DNA of 6,478 nucleotides from Myxococcales bacterium (GCA_021784495.1 JAJXSQ010000133.1:1-6478), one strand, 5' to 3'. Positions 1 through 6,144 are shown, counted from the stretch's first letter. Notes: generated by a model from the sequence alone, not told the origin. Made by a program: numbers and translations.

Positions 1-13
1 TCCCCGCCGCCGG

Positions 14-946
14 TCACGCGGGCCGCCACGGCTCCTCGCGGATCGAGTGGATCCACCCCTCGCAGCGCGGGACGTCCGGGGGGACGCCCCCGAACCCGTC
101 CGCCGCCGCCGCGGCCGCGGCGACCGCGGCCAGGACCGCGTCCAGGTGATCCCCCTCGCCGTCCTCGACGACGGCGGCCGCCTGCTCCATCTCGAACTCG
201 AGCCGGGCGGCGCTCCGGAGCGTCCGCAGCACGGCGGCCCGGACCGGCTCCAGCCCGGGGCCGCCGGCGGGATCGCGGTGGCCGCAGACGCCGCAGAGCG
301 CCCGGGCGACGTGGGCCGGCCGCACCTCGACCACCGTCGGGAGGCCGGCGCGGGGGGGATCCCAGGGCGGGAAGGCCGCCTCGACCCCGGCCAGGGTCAC
401 CAGGCCGAAGAAGGTCCGGCGGTGGAAGCGGGAGGAGGTGGGGAGGTGGGTCGCGGCCCGGTAGCAGTCGGTCACCCGGGGCCGCTCTCGCCCCAGCTCG
501 GCCCGCAGCCTCGCCGCGCCGCCGGTGAAGTCCCCGGCCTCGCCGAGGAAGCGCTCCTCGAGGTGGCGGCCGAGCACGGCCGGCCCCCGGAGCGACTGGC
601 GGAGGAGCCCGAGCTGGCGCAGGTGGGTCTCGGAGAGCGACAGCGCGAAGTCGACCCCCACGGTGAGCCGCCCCTCGGCCCAGCGCGACTCCTCGGCGAG
701 CCAGGCGCCGAAGCGCGCCCGGACGTCGCGACGCCCCGGCGCGTCGGTGAAGGGGCGCCAGAGCTTGCGGAGCCGGGCGCGGTCGGGCTCGCACTCGACC
801 TGCGCGGCGACGATCCGGTCCCCGGCGCCGGCCACCCCGGACCAGCAGAGCCCGACGAAGACGCCGCGGGGCGGGAGCGCGACGTGCGGGGGCGGGGAGC
901 GGCCGAAGACCGCGCTCGCCGTTCCCGCCTCCTGATCGCTCGCCAT
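14..946 (-). CDS. DUF429-like predicted nuclease (RNase H-like fold)
   Basis: Predicted soluble 310-residue protein resembling the DUF429 family, which is annotated as a predicted RNase H-fold nuclease; its substrate is not known. Visible family-like elements are an N-terminal strand-turn FVGLCWSG (residues 30-37), a second strand with GVDFALS (97-103), a TD-x-YR stretch (159-163), TVVEVRP (204-210), HLDAVLAAVAAA (267-278) and the terminal EGWI (296-299). The acidic residues D99, E207 and D269 are good active-site candidates. The first strand normally carries Asp just before WSG, but here it is Cys34 (codon TGC). I chose the ATG at 946 because the open frame upstream (to 1174) has no family-like sequence. 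No Shine-Dalgarno lies before this ATG, which would fit a leaderless transcript from the promoter candidate at 953-981. The gene is divergent from the response regulator. Family assignment rests on motif memory, not a search. Confidence 0.72.
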   Translation of the reverse strand: MASDQEAGTASAVFGRSPPPHVALPPRGVFVGLCWSGVAGAGDRIVAAQVECEPDRARLRKLWRPFTDAPGRRDVRARFGAWLAEESRWAEGRLTVGVDFALSLSETHLRQLGLLRQSLRGPAVLGRHLEERFLGEAGDFTGGAARLRAELGRERPRVTDCYRAATHLPTSSRFHRRTFFGLVTLAGVEAAFPPWDPPRAGLPTVVEVRPAHVARALCGVCGHRDPAGGPGLEPVRAAVLRTLRSAARLEFEMEQAAAVVEDGEGDHLDAVLAAVAAAAAAADGFGGVPPDVPRCEGWIHSIREEPWRPA

Positions 947-952
947 GACCCG

Positions 953-981
953 GTTTTCGGGGAGATCGGCGGACCTGTCAA
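953..981 (-). promoter_or_regulatory. candidate sigma70-type promoter for the DUF429-like gene
   Basis: Read on the minus strand, 981-976 is TTGACA, an exact -35 consensus in otherwise very GC-rich DNA. Seventeen bases further on, 958-953 reads GAAAAC, a poor -10 matching TATAAT at three of six positions. Transcription would start near 946, the A of the chosen ATG, so the mRNA would be leaderless or nearly so. That agrees with the absence of a ribosome binding site. The weak -10 is the main doubt. Confidence 0.35.
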
Positions 982-998
982 CGCGTGGCCCCGATTGG

Positions 999-1016
999 AC
1001 GGCGCGCGCGCGCCGT
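999..1016. repeat. 18-bp perfect palindrome with alternating GC core
   Basis: ACGGCGCGCGCGCGCCGT is identical to its own reverse complement over 18 bases. It lies in the 218-bp gap between the divergent DUF429-like and response-regulator genes, just upstream of the -35 candidate of the minus-strand gene. The core is a strict alternating purine-pyrimidine run, a sequence class that can adopt Z-DNA or a cruciform under negative supercoiling. It could be an operator for a dimeric regulator, but chance is possible in DNA of this composition. The palindrome is seen directly; any function is inference. Confidence 0.5.
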
Positions 1017-1164
1017 GGGAAAAGTCCCTGACACGCGGCGGCGAGTCCCGGACGGGTGCGTAGGGCGGAGGCGAGGTTCCCATCCATCCGGAGCGTCCCT
1101 AAGTCACCCCGACGATGCCTTCCCCCACCCTCTCGAACCGCTCTTGAAGGTCCCCTCCCCCGGC

Positions 1165-1590
1165 ATGATCGCACCGCTCCCTCCCCCCCGACCGGATCCG
1201 GTCGACGCCCTGCGAGCGGAGATCCCGGTGCTGATCATCGAGGACGACCTGGCGATCCGCGAGATGGTGGCCGAGATCCTCGAGCACCAGGGCTTCCGGG
1301 TGGCGAGCGCCTCGAACGGCGCGGAGGCCCTCGTCATGCTCGACGAGGGGGAGCCGCCCGGGCTCATCCTGCTCGACCTGATGATGCCGGTGATGGACGG
1401 CTGGGAGTTCCGGCTCGCGCAGCGGCGCGACCCCCGGCTCGCCGAAATCCCGGTGATCGTCCTCTCGGCCGGCGCCGGCCTGGAGAGCCGCCTGGCCGCG
1501 CTCGGCGCCGAGGCCTTCATCCCCAAGCCCTTCGACCTCGACCACCTGCTCGGGACGGTGCGCCGGATCTCACGGCTGGCCCACCACTGA
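1165..1590 (+). CDS. single-domain response regulator (CheY-like receiver)
   Basis: 141-residue cytoplasmic protein made of one receiver domain and no output domain. Every hallmark is present: acidic pocket E26-D27-D28 in VLIIEDD (22-28), phosphoacceptor D71 in LLDLMMPVMDGWEF (69-82), the conserved hydroxyl residue S101 in VIVLSAG (97-103), and K121 in the cis-Pro motif PKPFD (120-124). It should therefore be phosphorylated by a histidine kinase or phosphotransfer protein and act by protein-protein contact, but no partner kinase lies in the window. The first ~18 residues are a Pro-rich tail outside the fold. I chose ATG 1165; GAAGG at 1146-1150 is a distant SD, and TTG 1144 is an alternative. 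A run of seven C (1183-1189) just after the start is a place where a base-count error would change only the N-terminus. The 3' end overlaps the msrQ end by 21 bp on the opposite strand. Confidence 0.93.
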   Translation: MIAPLPPPRPDPVDALRAEIPVLIIEDDLAIREMVAEILEHQGFRVASASNGAEALVMLDEGEPPGLILLDLMMPVMDGWEFRLAQRRDPRLAEIPVIVLSAGAGLESRLAALGAEAFIPKPFDLDHLLGTVRRISRLAHH

Positions 1591-2226
1591 CCGGGGGGCG
1601 GCGCGCCTCCGACCGCGGCGCGGCAGGAGCCGGAGGGCGAGGAGGGTCCCGAGCGCGGCCGCGAACGCGAGCGGCTGGCGCTCGTCCGCCTTCACCCGCC
1701 AGGCGAAGTGGACGACGCCCAGCGCCGCCGCGAGGTAGGCGAGCCGGTGGAGCGCCTTCCAGCGCCGGAAGCCGAGCCGCGCCACCCACCGATCGGTCGA
1801 GGTGACGGCGAGCGGCAGGAGGAGCAGGAGGGTCGCCATCCCGACCGCCATGAACGGCCGCTTCGCCACGTCGGCGGCGACGAGCCGGAGGTCGAAGAAC
1901 TGGTCGACCCCGAGGTACCAGGAGAAGTGGGCCAGGCCGGTGAAGAAGGCGAGGAGGCCGAGCTGGCGCCGGAGCCGGACGGGCCAGGCGACGCCGAGGA
2001 GGCGCTGGGCCGGGGTCGGGGCGAGCGACAGCACGAGGAAGGCGAGCGCCCAGAAGCCGAGCCGATCCTGGACCTGCTCGATCGGGTTCGCCCCGAGCCC
2101 CCCGGTGGCCCCGTCGACGACCATCTTCCCGAAGGGGACGGCGCAGGCGGCGAGGAGCGCCGGACGCTCCCACCGCCGCCGCCCGCGCGCGCCGGCGCCG
2201 CCGGCTCCGCCCCCCGGGGCGGCCAT
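1570..2226 (-). CDS. msrQ: MsrQ, heme-binding membrane subunit of the MsrPQ methionine sulfoxide reductase system
   Basis: 218-residue integral membrane b-type cytochrome of the ferric reductase-like family that passes electrons from the respiratory chain (quinones, possibly flavin) to periplasmic MsrP. After a Gly/Ala/Arg-rich N-terminus come FGKMVVDGATGGLGANPIEQ (32-51, typical of MsrQ), RRQLGLL (85-91 region) and about five to six hydrophobic segments. Candidate heme ligands are H100 (GLAHFSWY), H160 (RRWKALHRLAY) and H173 (VVHFAW). Their spacing of 60 and 13 residues is the one I recall for the E. coli protein. The ATG directly follows the msrP stop codon (TGA then ATG, no gap), with GGAG ten bases upstream inside msrP, so the two are translationally coupled. 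Length is near the family norm (about 200-215); the extra ~10 residues are the low-complexity N-terminus. The gene is convergent with, and overlaps, the response regulator. Confidence 0.95.
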   Translation of the reverse strand: MAAPGGGAGGAGARGRRRWERPALLAACAVPFGKMVVDGATGGLGANPIEQVQDRLGFWALAFLVLSLAPTPAQRLLGVAWPVRLRRQLGLLAFFTGLAHFSWYLGVDQFFDLRLVAADVAKRPFMAVGMATLLLLLPLAVTSTDRWVARLGFRRWKALHRLAYLAAALGVVHFAWRVKADERQPLAFAAALGTLLALRLLPRRGRRRAAPRSVVGQP

Positions 2227-3168
2227 TCAGTAGAGGCTCCTCGGGTCGAGCCCGGCGTAGAGCGGCGCCACCTCGCCGTAGCCGTTGAACGGCAGGGTCG
2301 GCCGGCGAAAGAACTCGCCGATCCGCCGCTCGCGCGCCTGGCTCCAGCGCGGGTGGTCGACCGCCGGGTTCACGTTCCCGTAGAAGCCGTACTCCGAGGG
2401 GGCCAGCCGGCTCCAGGAGGTGGGCGGCTGGCGCTCGACGAAGCTCACCCGGACGATCGACTTCGCCCCCTTGAAGCCGTACTTCCAGGGCACGACCAGC
2501 CGGATCGGCGCGCCGTCCTGGCCGGGGAGGACGCGGCCGTAGAGCCCGACCGCGAGGAGCGCGAGCGGGTGGACCGCCTCGTCGATCCGCAGCCCCTCGA
2601 CGTAGGGCCAGTCGAGCACCGCCCGGCGCTGGCCCGGGAGCTGCCCGGGGTCGAGGAGCGTGCGGAAGGCGACGAAGCGGGCGCGCGACGTCGGCTCGGC
2701 CAGCCGGACGAGCGCGGCGAGCGGGAAGCCGACCCAGGGGATGACCATCGACCAGGCCTCGACGCAGCGCATCCGGTAGATCCGCTCCTCGAGGCCGAAC
2801 CTGCGGATCAGCTCGTCGACGTCGAGGGTGAGCGGTCGGTGAACCTCGCCGTCGACGGTCAGCGTCCAGGGGCGCGGGCGCAGGCCGCCGGCGTTCCGGG
2901 CCGGGTCCTCCTTGTCCGTCCCGAGCTCGTAGAAGTTGTTGTAGGTGGTGATGGCCCCCCACGGGGTGGGGCGCTCGCCCCCGGCCAGGTCGACGCGCCG
3001 GGTCACCGGGAGGACCGCGCCGGTGGGGCCGTCGTCCGCCGCCGAAGGGCGCGGCAGCGCGAGCCCGAGCGCCCCGGCGGCGCCGAGCCGGAGGAACTCC
3101 CGCCGCGCGAGCCAGAGCCGCTCGTCGGTGACCGCGCCCTCGGGCTCGTCCGTCCGCCACCTCGCCAT
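2227..3168 (-). CDS. msrP: MsrP, periplasmic molybdopterin-dependent protein-methionine-sulfoxide reductase catalytic subunit
   Basis: 313-residue enzyme that reduces methionine sulfoxide in periplasmic proteins, using a molybdopterin cofactor and electrons from MsrQ. A twin-arginine signal is visible: RREFLRLG at 22-29, then a hydrophobic Ala/Gly/Leu stretch and a likely cleavage region around PSAADD (41-46), so the folded enzyme is exported by Tat. Diagnostic motifs are TTYNNFYELGTDK (74-86), YRMRCVEAWSMVIPW (131-145) with C135 as the molybdenum ligand, VVPWKYGFKGAKSIV (225-239), NPAVDHPRWSQA (267-278), and the C-terminal LPFNGYGEVAPLYAGLDPRSLY. Length matches the family (about 310-335). 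I chose ATG 3168 rather than the in-frame ATG at 3216 because GGAGG sits six bases before it. It is the first gene of the msrP-msrQ operon and is divergent from the hydrolase gene across 106 bp. Confidence 0.96.
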   Translation of the reverse strand: MARWRTDEPEGAVTDERLWLARREFLRLGAAGALGLALPRPSAADDGPTGAVLPVTRRVDLAGGERPTPWGAITTYNNFYELGTDKEDPARNAGGLRPRPWTLTVDGEVHRPLTLDVDELIRRFGLEERIYRMRCVEAWSMVIPWVGFPLAALVRLAEPTSRARFVAFRTLLDPGQLPGQRRAVLDWPYVEGLRIDEAVHPLALLAVGLYGRVLPGQDGAPIRLVVPWKYGFKGAKSIVRVSFVERQPPTSWSRLAPSEYGFYGNVNPAVDHPRWSQARERRIGEFFRRPTLPFNGYGEVAPLYAGLDPRSLY

Positions 3169-3174
3169 CGCGCG

Positions 3175-3179
3175 CCTCC
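3175..3179 (-). promoter_or_regulatory. Shine-Dalgarno site of msrP
   Basis: On the minus strand this reads GGAGG, six bases before the ATG at 3168. It is the best ribosome binding site in the window, and it decides between this start and the ATG 16 codons upstream. Confidence 0.8.
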
Positions 3180-3259
3180 CGGCCCCTCCGGGCGCCGACG
3201 CCCGGTTACGCCCCAAGAGCGCCGGCCCGCCGGGCGATCCGATCGACCGGCGCGAGGCT

Positions 3260-3265
3260 CATAAT
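3260..3265 (+). promoter_or_regulatory. candidate -10 element of the hydrolase gene
   Basis: CATAAT matches TATAAT at five of six positions and stands out in a GC-rich gap. It ends nine bases before the ATG at 3275, so transcription would begin around 3272 and give a nearly leaderless mRNA. No good -35 lies 16-18 bases upstream, and no close Shine-Dalgarno precedes the ATG (GAGG at 3254-3257 is 17 bases away). The evidence is therefore limited to one hexamer. Confidence 0.3.
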
Positions 3266-3274
3266 CGACGGTGC

Positions 3275-4201
3275 ATGGCGCTTCAGCGACTCCACCGCGC
3301 CGTCGACGAGCTGGCGATGTGGGTCGAGGATCGGCTCGACCTGCCGCCCGCCGCCTTCCACCCGTCCCCCGCCGCGCCGCTCGACTGCTTCGGGCCGCTC
3401 GCGCGGCTCCCGGCGGCGCCGCGCCAGGCCGGCCTCTGGGAGGCCCCCTCCCCTCACCCGGCGGCGGGCGACCGGATGCAGGTGATCGTCGGTCCGGCGG
3501 AGGGGCCGACGCGCGGCGTGGTGATCCTGGTCCCCCCCTGGAAGATCTCCCGGGCGCGGCTCGTCGCCGGCTGGGAGCGGCTGCTGCGCGACGCGGGCTA
3601 CGAGGTCTGGCTGGCGGTGCCGCCGGCGCACATGGGGCGCACCCCGCCCGGCCAGCGGAGCGGCGAGCCGTTCGTCTCACCCGACCTCGCCCTGCTGCGG
3701 CGCTCGGTCGAGCAGCAGGTCCTCGAGCTGCGCGTCCTCGGCGCCCTCGCGCGCGCGCGGCGGGAGCCGGCGGCGCTGATCGGCCTCTCGCTCGGCGGCC
3801 TCGGGGCGGCGCTCGCGGCGACGACCCCGGAGGCGCCCCCCTCGGTGGCGCTCGTCGCGGCGCCGCTCGACCTGGCGGCGATCATCGGCCGGACCCGGAT
3901 CGGGCGGCGCTACCGGCGCCTGGCCGAGCGGGCCGGGGCACCGCTCCCCTCGCCGGAGGCGCTCGCGGCGCTCCTCGCCCCCTTCGATCCCGGCCTCCGC
4001 CCGCTCGCCTCCCGCCGGGCCTTCGTCGCCATCGGGCGGCACGACGGGATCACCACCCGGCGCGCCTCCCTGCCGGTCCTCCACGGCTGGGGGATCCTGC
4101 CGCAGGCCTACCCCCGCGGCCACCTCACGCTCCTCTTCGCCTGCCGGGAGGTGCGGGAGGACCTGCTCCGCTTCCTCGGCGAGGGGGGCCCGCGCGCCTG
4201 A
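3275..4201 (+). CDS. alpha/beta hydrolase family protein
   Basis: 308-residue protein with the layout of an alpha/beta hydrolase; substrate unknown. After a ~65-residue N-terminal region come a strand and turn GVVILVPPWKIS (81-92, oxyanion-hole region), the strand GYEVWLAVPPAHMGRTPPGQRSGEPFVS (108-135), the nucleophile elbow GLSLGG (170-175) with Ser172, the probable acid Asp257 in VAIGRHDGIT (251-260), and the probable catalytic His283 in YPRGHLTLL (279-287). The complete triad suggests an active esterase, lipase or peptidase-like enzyme. The PxH-x-x-R-T-P-x-G-x-x-S-G stretch after the second strand recalls uncharacterised bacterial hydrolases, loosely like the ABHD18/DUF2048 group, but I cannot assign the subfamily. 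No signal peptide or membrane anchor is evident, so it is probably cytoplasmic. ATG 3275 is the first start in frame that follows the -10 candidate; an ATG at 3317 is the alternative. It is divergent from msrP and convergent with the TRAP permease gene. Confidence 0.85.
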   Translation: MALQRLHRAVDELAMWVEDRLDLPPAAFHPSPAAPLDCFGPLARLPAAPRQAGLWEAPSPHPAAGDRMQVIVGPAEGPTRGVVILVPPWKISRARLVAGWERLLRDAGYEVWLAVPPAHMGRTPPGQRSGEPFVSPDLALLRRSVEQQVLELRVLGALARARREPAALIGLSLGGLGAALAATTPEAPPSVALVAAPLDLAAIIGRTRIGRRYRRLAERAGAPLPSPEALAALLAPFDPGLRPLASRRAFVAIGRHDGITTRRASLPVLHGWGILPQAYPRGHLTLLFACREVREDLLRFLGEGGPRA

Positions 4202-4211
4202 CGCGCGGCCC

Positions 4212-4225
4212 GCCGCCGGCGCGGC
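4212..4225. terminator. possible hairpin between convergent genes
   Basis: GCCGC-CGGC-GCGGC is an inverted repeat with 5-bp all-GC arms and a 4-base loop. It occupies most of the 23-bp gap between the convergent hydrolase and dctQM genes and reaches the first base of the dctQM stop codon. It has no T-run on either side, so it is not a canonical intrinsic terminator. Position is the main argument; such short GC arms arise easily by chance here. Confidence 0.25.
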
Positions 4226-6072
4226 TACCGCCCCACGACGTGGACGACGCCGGTGGTGATGGCCGGCAGGTAGGTGATCGCGAGGACGCCGCCCGCCATG
4301 ATGAGGAGGAAGGGGAGGGCGTGGCGGTAGAGGGAGGGGAGCGGCCTCTCGAAGCGCGAGGCGGCGAGGAAGAGGTTCAGCCCCATCGGCGGGAAGAGGA
4401 AGCCGAGCTCGAGGTTGGCGAGGAAGACCACCCCGAGGTGGATCGGCTCGATGCCGTAGGCCCGGCCGAGCGGCGCGACGAGCGGCGCGAGGACCACGAT
4501 CGCCGAGTAGATCTCGAGGACGCTCCCCAGGACCAGGAGCACGACGTTGAGCGTGAGGAGGAAGAGCGCCGGGCTCTGGACGTGGGCGGTCATCCAGCCG
4601 ACGAGGGCGGCCGGGACCTCGGCGTCGACGAACCAGCTGGTGAGCCCGAGCGCGGTGCCGAGGAGGAGCACCACCGAGCCGACGAGGGTCGCCGCGTGGG
4701 AGAGGACCCGCGGCAGGTCGCGGAGCGGGCGCACCTCGCGGAAGACGACCGCCTCCACCAGGATCGAGTAGGTCGCGGCCAGCGCCGCCGACTCGACGAC
4801 CGTGGCGGTGCCGCTCCCGACCGAGATCACGACCAGCGCCGGCAGCCCGAGGTCCCACTTCGCGTCCCAGAGGGCCCGCCACGCCTCGCGGGCGGCGAAG
4901 CGCTGGCGCGGGGCGCCGACCCGGACCCCGGTCCAGATCCCGTACGCGGCCACGAGCAGGATCATGAGGAGGCCGGGGAGGAAGCCGCCGATGAAGAGCC
5001 GGTCGATGGGGGCGCCGGCCACCACCGCGTAGAGCACCACCGGGAGCGACGGCGGGAAGAGCAGGCCGAGCGAGCCGGCGGCGGTCACCAGGCCGAGCGA
5101 GAAGCCCTCCGGGTACCCCTCCTCGAGGAGCGAGGGGAGGATGAGCCCTCCGAGCGCCAGGATGGTCACCCCCGAGGCGCCGGTGAAGGTGGTGAACAGG
5201 GCGCAGACGAAGGCGGCCATCACCGCCACGCCCCCCGGCATCCACCCGAAGAGCCCCTTGTAGGCGCGCACCAGCCGCTTCGCGGCCCCGCCCTCGGCGA
5301 GCACGAAGCCGGCGGCGGTGAGCAGGGGGATCGCCGGGAGCGTCGGCGAGGAGACGAGATCGAAGGTGGCGGTCGGGACGGCGGCGATGGCGCTCGCCCC
5401 CCCGTCGCCGAGGAAGAGGGCCATGGCGATGCCGGCCATGGCCACGAAGACCGGGGCGCCGAGGAGGAAGGCGGCGAAGGCGACGGCGACGAGCGCCGTC
5501 ACCAGCCCGGAGGTGGCGGCCGGCACCCCGAGCGCGAAGGCGGCCGCGCCGGCGGCGAGCGCCACCGCCCGCCCGCCCCAGCGCCGCTCTCCCTGGCCCG
5601 CCATCCAGGCGAAGCGGAGGGCCATCGCCGCGAAGCCGACCGGCATGACCATCTGGCTCCAGGCGACCCGGATGCCGTAGGCGACGACGCCGTGGTTCTG
5701 CAGCTCCACCCGGACGAGGAGGATCGACGCCCAGGCGAGGAGGGCGCAGACCGCGGTGCTCACCGCGTGACCGGCGACGTGGCCGGCCCCCCGCAGCCGC
5801 CCCTCGGGGAGGAGGCTCAGGGTGGAGAGGCCGAGGTGCCGGCCGGAGGCGGTGGCGAGCATCGCCCCGAGGAAGCCGACCCAGAGGGTGATGTGCTGCG
5901 CCAGGACGGAGGCGCCCGGGAGCTCCCGGCCGAGCATCCGGCGCGAGACGGCCGAGGCGGCCGGGAGGAGGATCATCGCCAGCAGGAGCGCGGTGACCAG
6001 CGCGCGCTCCAGCCGCGTCCCCGGCTGGCTCCGATCGGTCTGGGTGGTCGACTTGGGCGCGGGGGCTGACAC
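4225..6072 (-). CDS. dctQM: fused TRAP transporter permease, DctQ-DctM
   Basis: 615-residue inner-membrane protein combining both membrane subunits of a TRAP (tripartite ATP-independent periplasmic) transporter, an ion-gradient-driven importer usually of organic acids. Residues 1 to ~165 are the small DctQ-like subunit: four hydrophobic segments (about 24-42, 57-75, 98-122, 138-156) and GRHLGLSTLSLLPEG (77-91). A linking hydrophobic segment at about 168-183 leads into the DctM-like large subunit. Typical DctM motifs there are FTGASGVTILALGGLILPSLLEEGYPEG (296-323), LGLLFPPSLPVVLYAVVAGAPIDRLFIGGFLPG (335-367), SGTATVVESAALAATYS (420-436) and LELGFLFPPMGLNLFLAASRF (554-574). The frame is continuous, so the fusion is real and not an annotation artefact. 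The start is GTG at 6072, poorly supported: the nearest purine run (GAGGGG, 6095-6090) is 17 bases upstream. The gene is divergent from tatT and convergent with the hydrolase. The solute-binding partner (DctP) is absent from the window, so the substrate cannot be named. Confidence 0.95.
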   Translation of the reverse strand: MSAPAPKSTTQTDRSQPGTRLERALVTALLLAMILLPAASAVSRRMLGRELPGASVLAQHITLWVGFLGAMLATASGRHLGLSTLSLLPEGRLRGAGHVAGHAVSTAVCALLAWASILLVRVELQNHGVVAYGIRVAWSQMVMPVGFAAMALRFAWMAGQGERRWGGRAVALAAGAAAFALGVPAATSGLVTALVAVAFAAFLLGAPVFVAMAGIAMALFLGDGGASAIAAVPTATFDLVSSPTLPAIPLLTAAGFVLAEGGAAKRLVRAYKGLFGWMPGGVAVMAAFVCALFTTFTGASGVTILALGGLILPSLLEEGYPEGFSLGLVTAAGSLGLLFPPSLPVVLYAVVAGAPIDRLFIGGFLPGLLMILLVAAYGIWTGVRVGAPRQRFAAREAWRALWDAKWDLGLPALVVISVGSGTATVVESAALAATYSILVEAVVFREVRPLRDLPRVLSHAATLVGSVVLLLGTALGLTSWFVDAEVPAALVGWMTAHVQSPALFLLTLNVVLLVLGSVLEIYSAIVVLAPLVAPLGRAYGIEPIHLGVVFLANLELGFLFPPMGLNLFLAASRFERPLPSLYRHALPFLLIMAGGVLAITYLPAITTGVVHVVGR

Positions 6073-6073
6073 G

Positions 6074-6087
6074 GGCGATTGGCGATT
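6074..6087. repeat. tandem GGCGATT duplication
   Basis: GGCGATT occurs twice head to tail (6074-6080 and 6081-6087), immediately upstream of the dctQM GTG start. It could be part of a protein binding site or just a small slippage duplication. The second copy overlaps the -35 candidate of tatT by two bases. Confidence 0.4.
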
Positions 6088-6115
6088 GACCCCTCGTCGA
6101 GGGGCGCCGTATGAG
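6086..6115 (+). promoter_or_regulatory. candidate tatT promoter
   Basis: TTGACC (6086-6091) matches the -35 consensus at five of six positions. TATGAG (6110-6115) matches the -10 consensus at four of six, with an 18-base spacer. Transcription would start around 6122, about 23 bases before the tatT GTG at 6145. The spacer contains almost all of the inverted repeat at 6090-6104. Hexamers are read from the sequence; promoter activity is inference. Confidence 0.45.
6090..6104. promoter_or_regulatory. candidate operator: 15-nt inverted repeat between dctQM and tatT
   Basis: CCCCTCG-T-CGAGGGG has perfect 7-bp arms around one central base. It lies in the 72-bp gap between the divergent dctQM and tatT genes. 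It overlaps the last two bases of the tatT -35 candidate and fills much of the -35/-10 spacer. On the minus strand its end also provides the only purine run (GAGGGG) before the dctQM start. A dimeric regulator bound here could control both genes. The symmetry is certain; the operator role is inference. Confidence 0.5.
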
Positions 6116-6125
6116 TACCACGAAC

Positions 6126-6138
6126 CCTGGCCGCCAGG
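6126..6138 (+). promoter_or_regulatory. small hairpin over the tatT ribosome binding site
   Basis: CCTGG-CCG-CCAGG has 5-bp arms and a 3-base loop. Its right arm contains the AGG of the only Shine-Dalgarno-like sequence (AGGT, 6136-6139), five bases before the tatT GTG. In the mRNA it would partly hide the ribosome binding site and could lower translation. The stem is short, so the effect may be small or absent. Confidence 0.3.
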
Positions 6139-6144
6139 TCCCCG

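Larger units (their letters stand above)
947..1164. other. divergent intergenic region
   Basis: This 218-bp gap separates two divergent genes. It contains the minus-strand promoter candidate (953-981), the 18-bp palindrome (999-1016) and a short GGGA-AAAG-TCCC inverted repeat (1017-1028). On the plus strand CTGACA at 1028-1033 resembles a -35, but no acceptable -10 follows at 16-18 bases, so I cannot place a promoter for the response regulator. No small open frame or RNA gene is convincing here. Confidence 0.55.

Noticed and set aside
124..290. GC-rich near-repeats such as the run of Ala codons near 100-130 as a tandem repeat element
   Set aside because: They encode the Ala-rich helix and neighbouring residues of the DUF429-like protein and are explained by codon bias.
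47..1063. A 338-codon plus-strand open frame opposite the DUF429-like gene
   Set aside because: No recognisable domain and charged low-complexity composition; the minus-strand frame has family motifs.
947..1174. N-terminal extension of the DUF429-like frame up to position 1174
   Set aside because: The extra 76 residues are Arg-rich with no family character, would overlap the response-regulator start, and run across the promoter-like and palindromic gap.
1165..2226. The response regulator as an HprR-like controller of msrPQ
   Set aside because: It has no DNA-binding output domain and is convergent with, not in front of, the msrPQ operon, so adjacency alone does not support this.
1517..3264. 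Long open frames over msrPQ (547 codons on the minus strand, 518 codons on the plus strand)
   Set aside because: Both are composition-driven shadows; the msrP and msrQ frames carry the Tat signal, molybdenum-ligand Cys and heme-ligand His motifs.
3271..6069. A 932-codon open frame on the plus strand across the hydrolase and the TRAP permease gene
   Set aside because: Its product is Arg/Gly/Ala/Pro/Glu-rich low-complexity sequence with no domain; it is the antisense or shifted shadow of two genes with clear family motifs.
3677..6121. An 814-codon open frame on the minus strand overlapping dctQM
   Set aside because: It is shifted relative to dctQM and is Arg/Pro/Gly-rich, without the hydrophobic pattern that the dctQM frame shows throughout.
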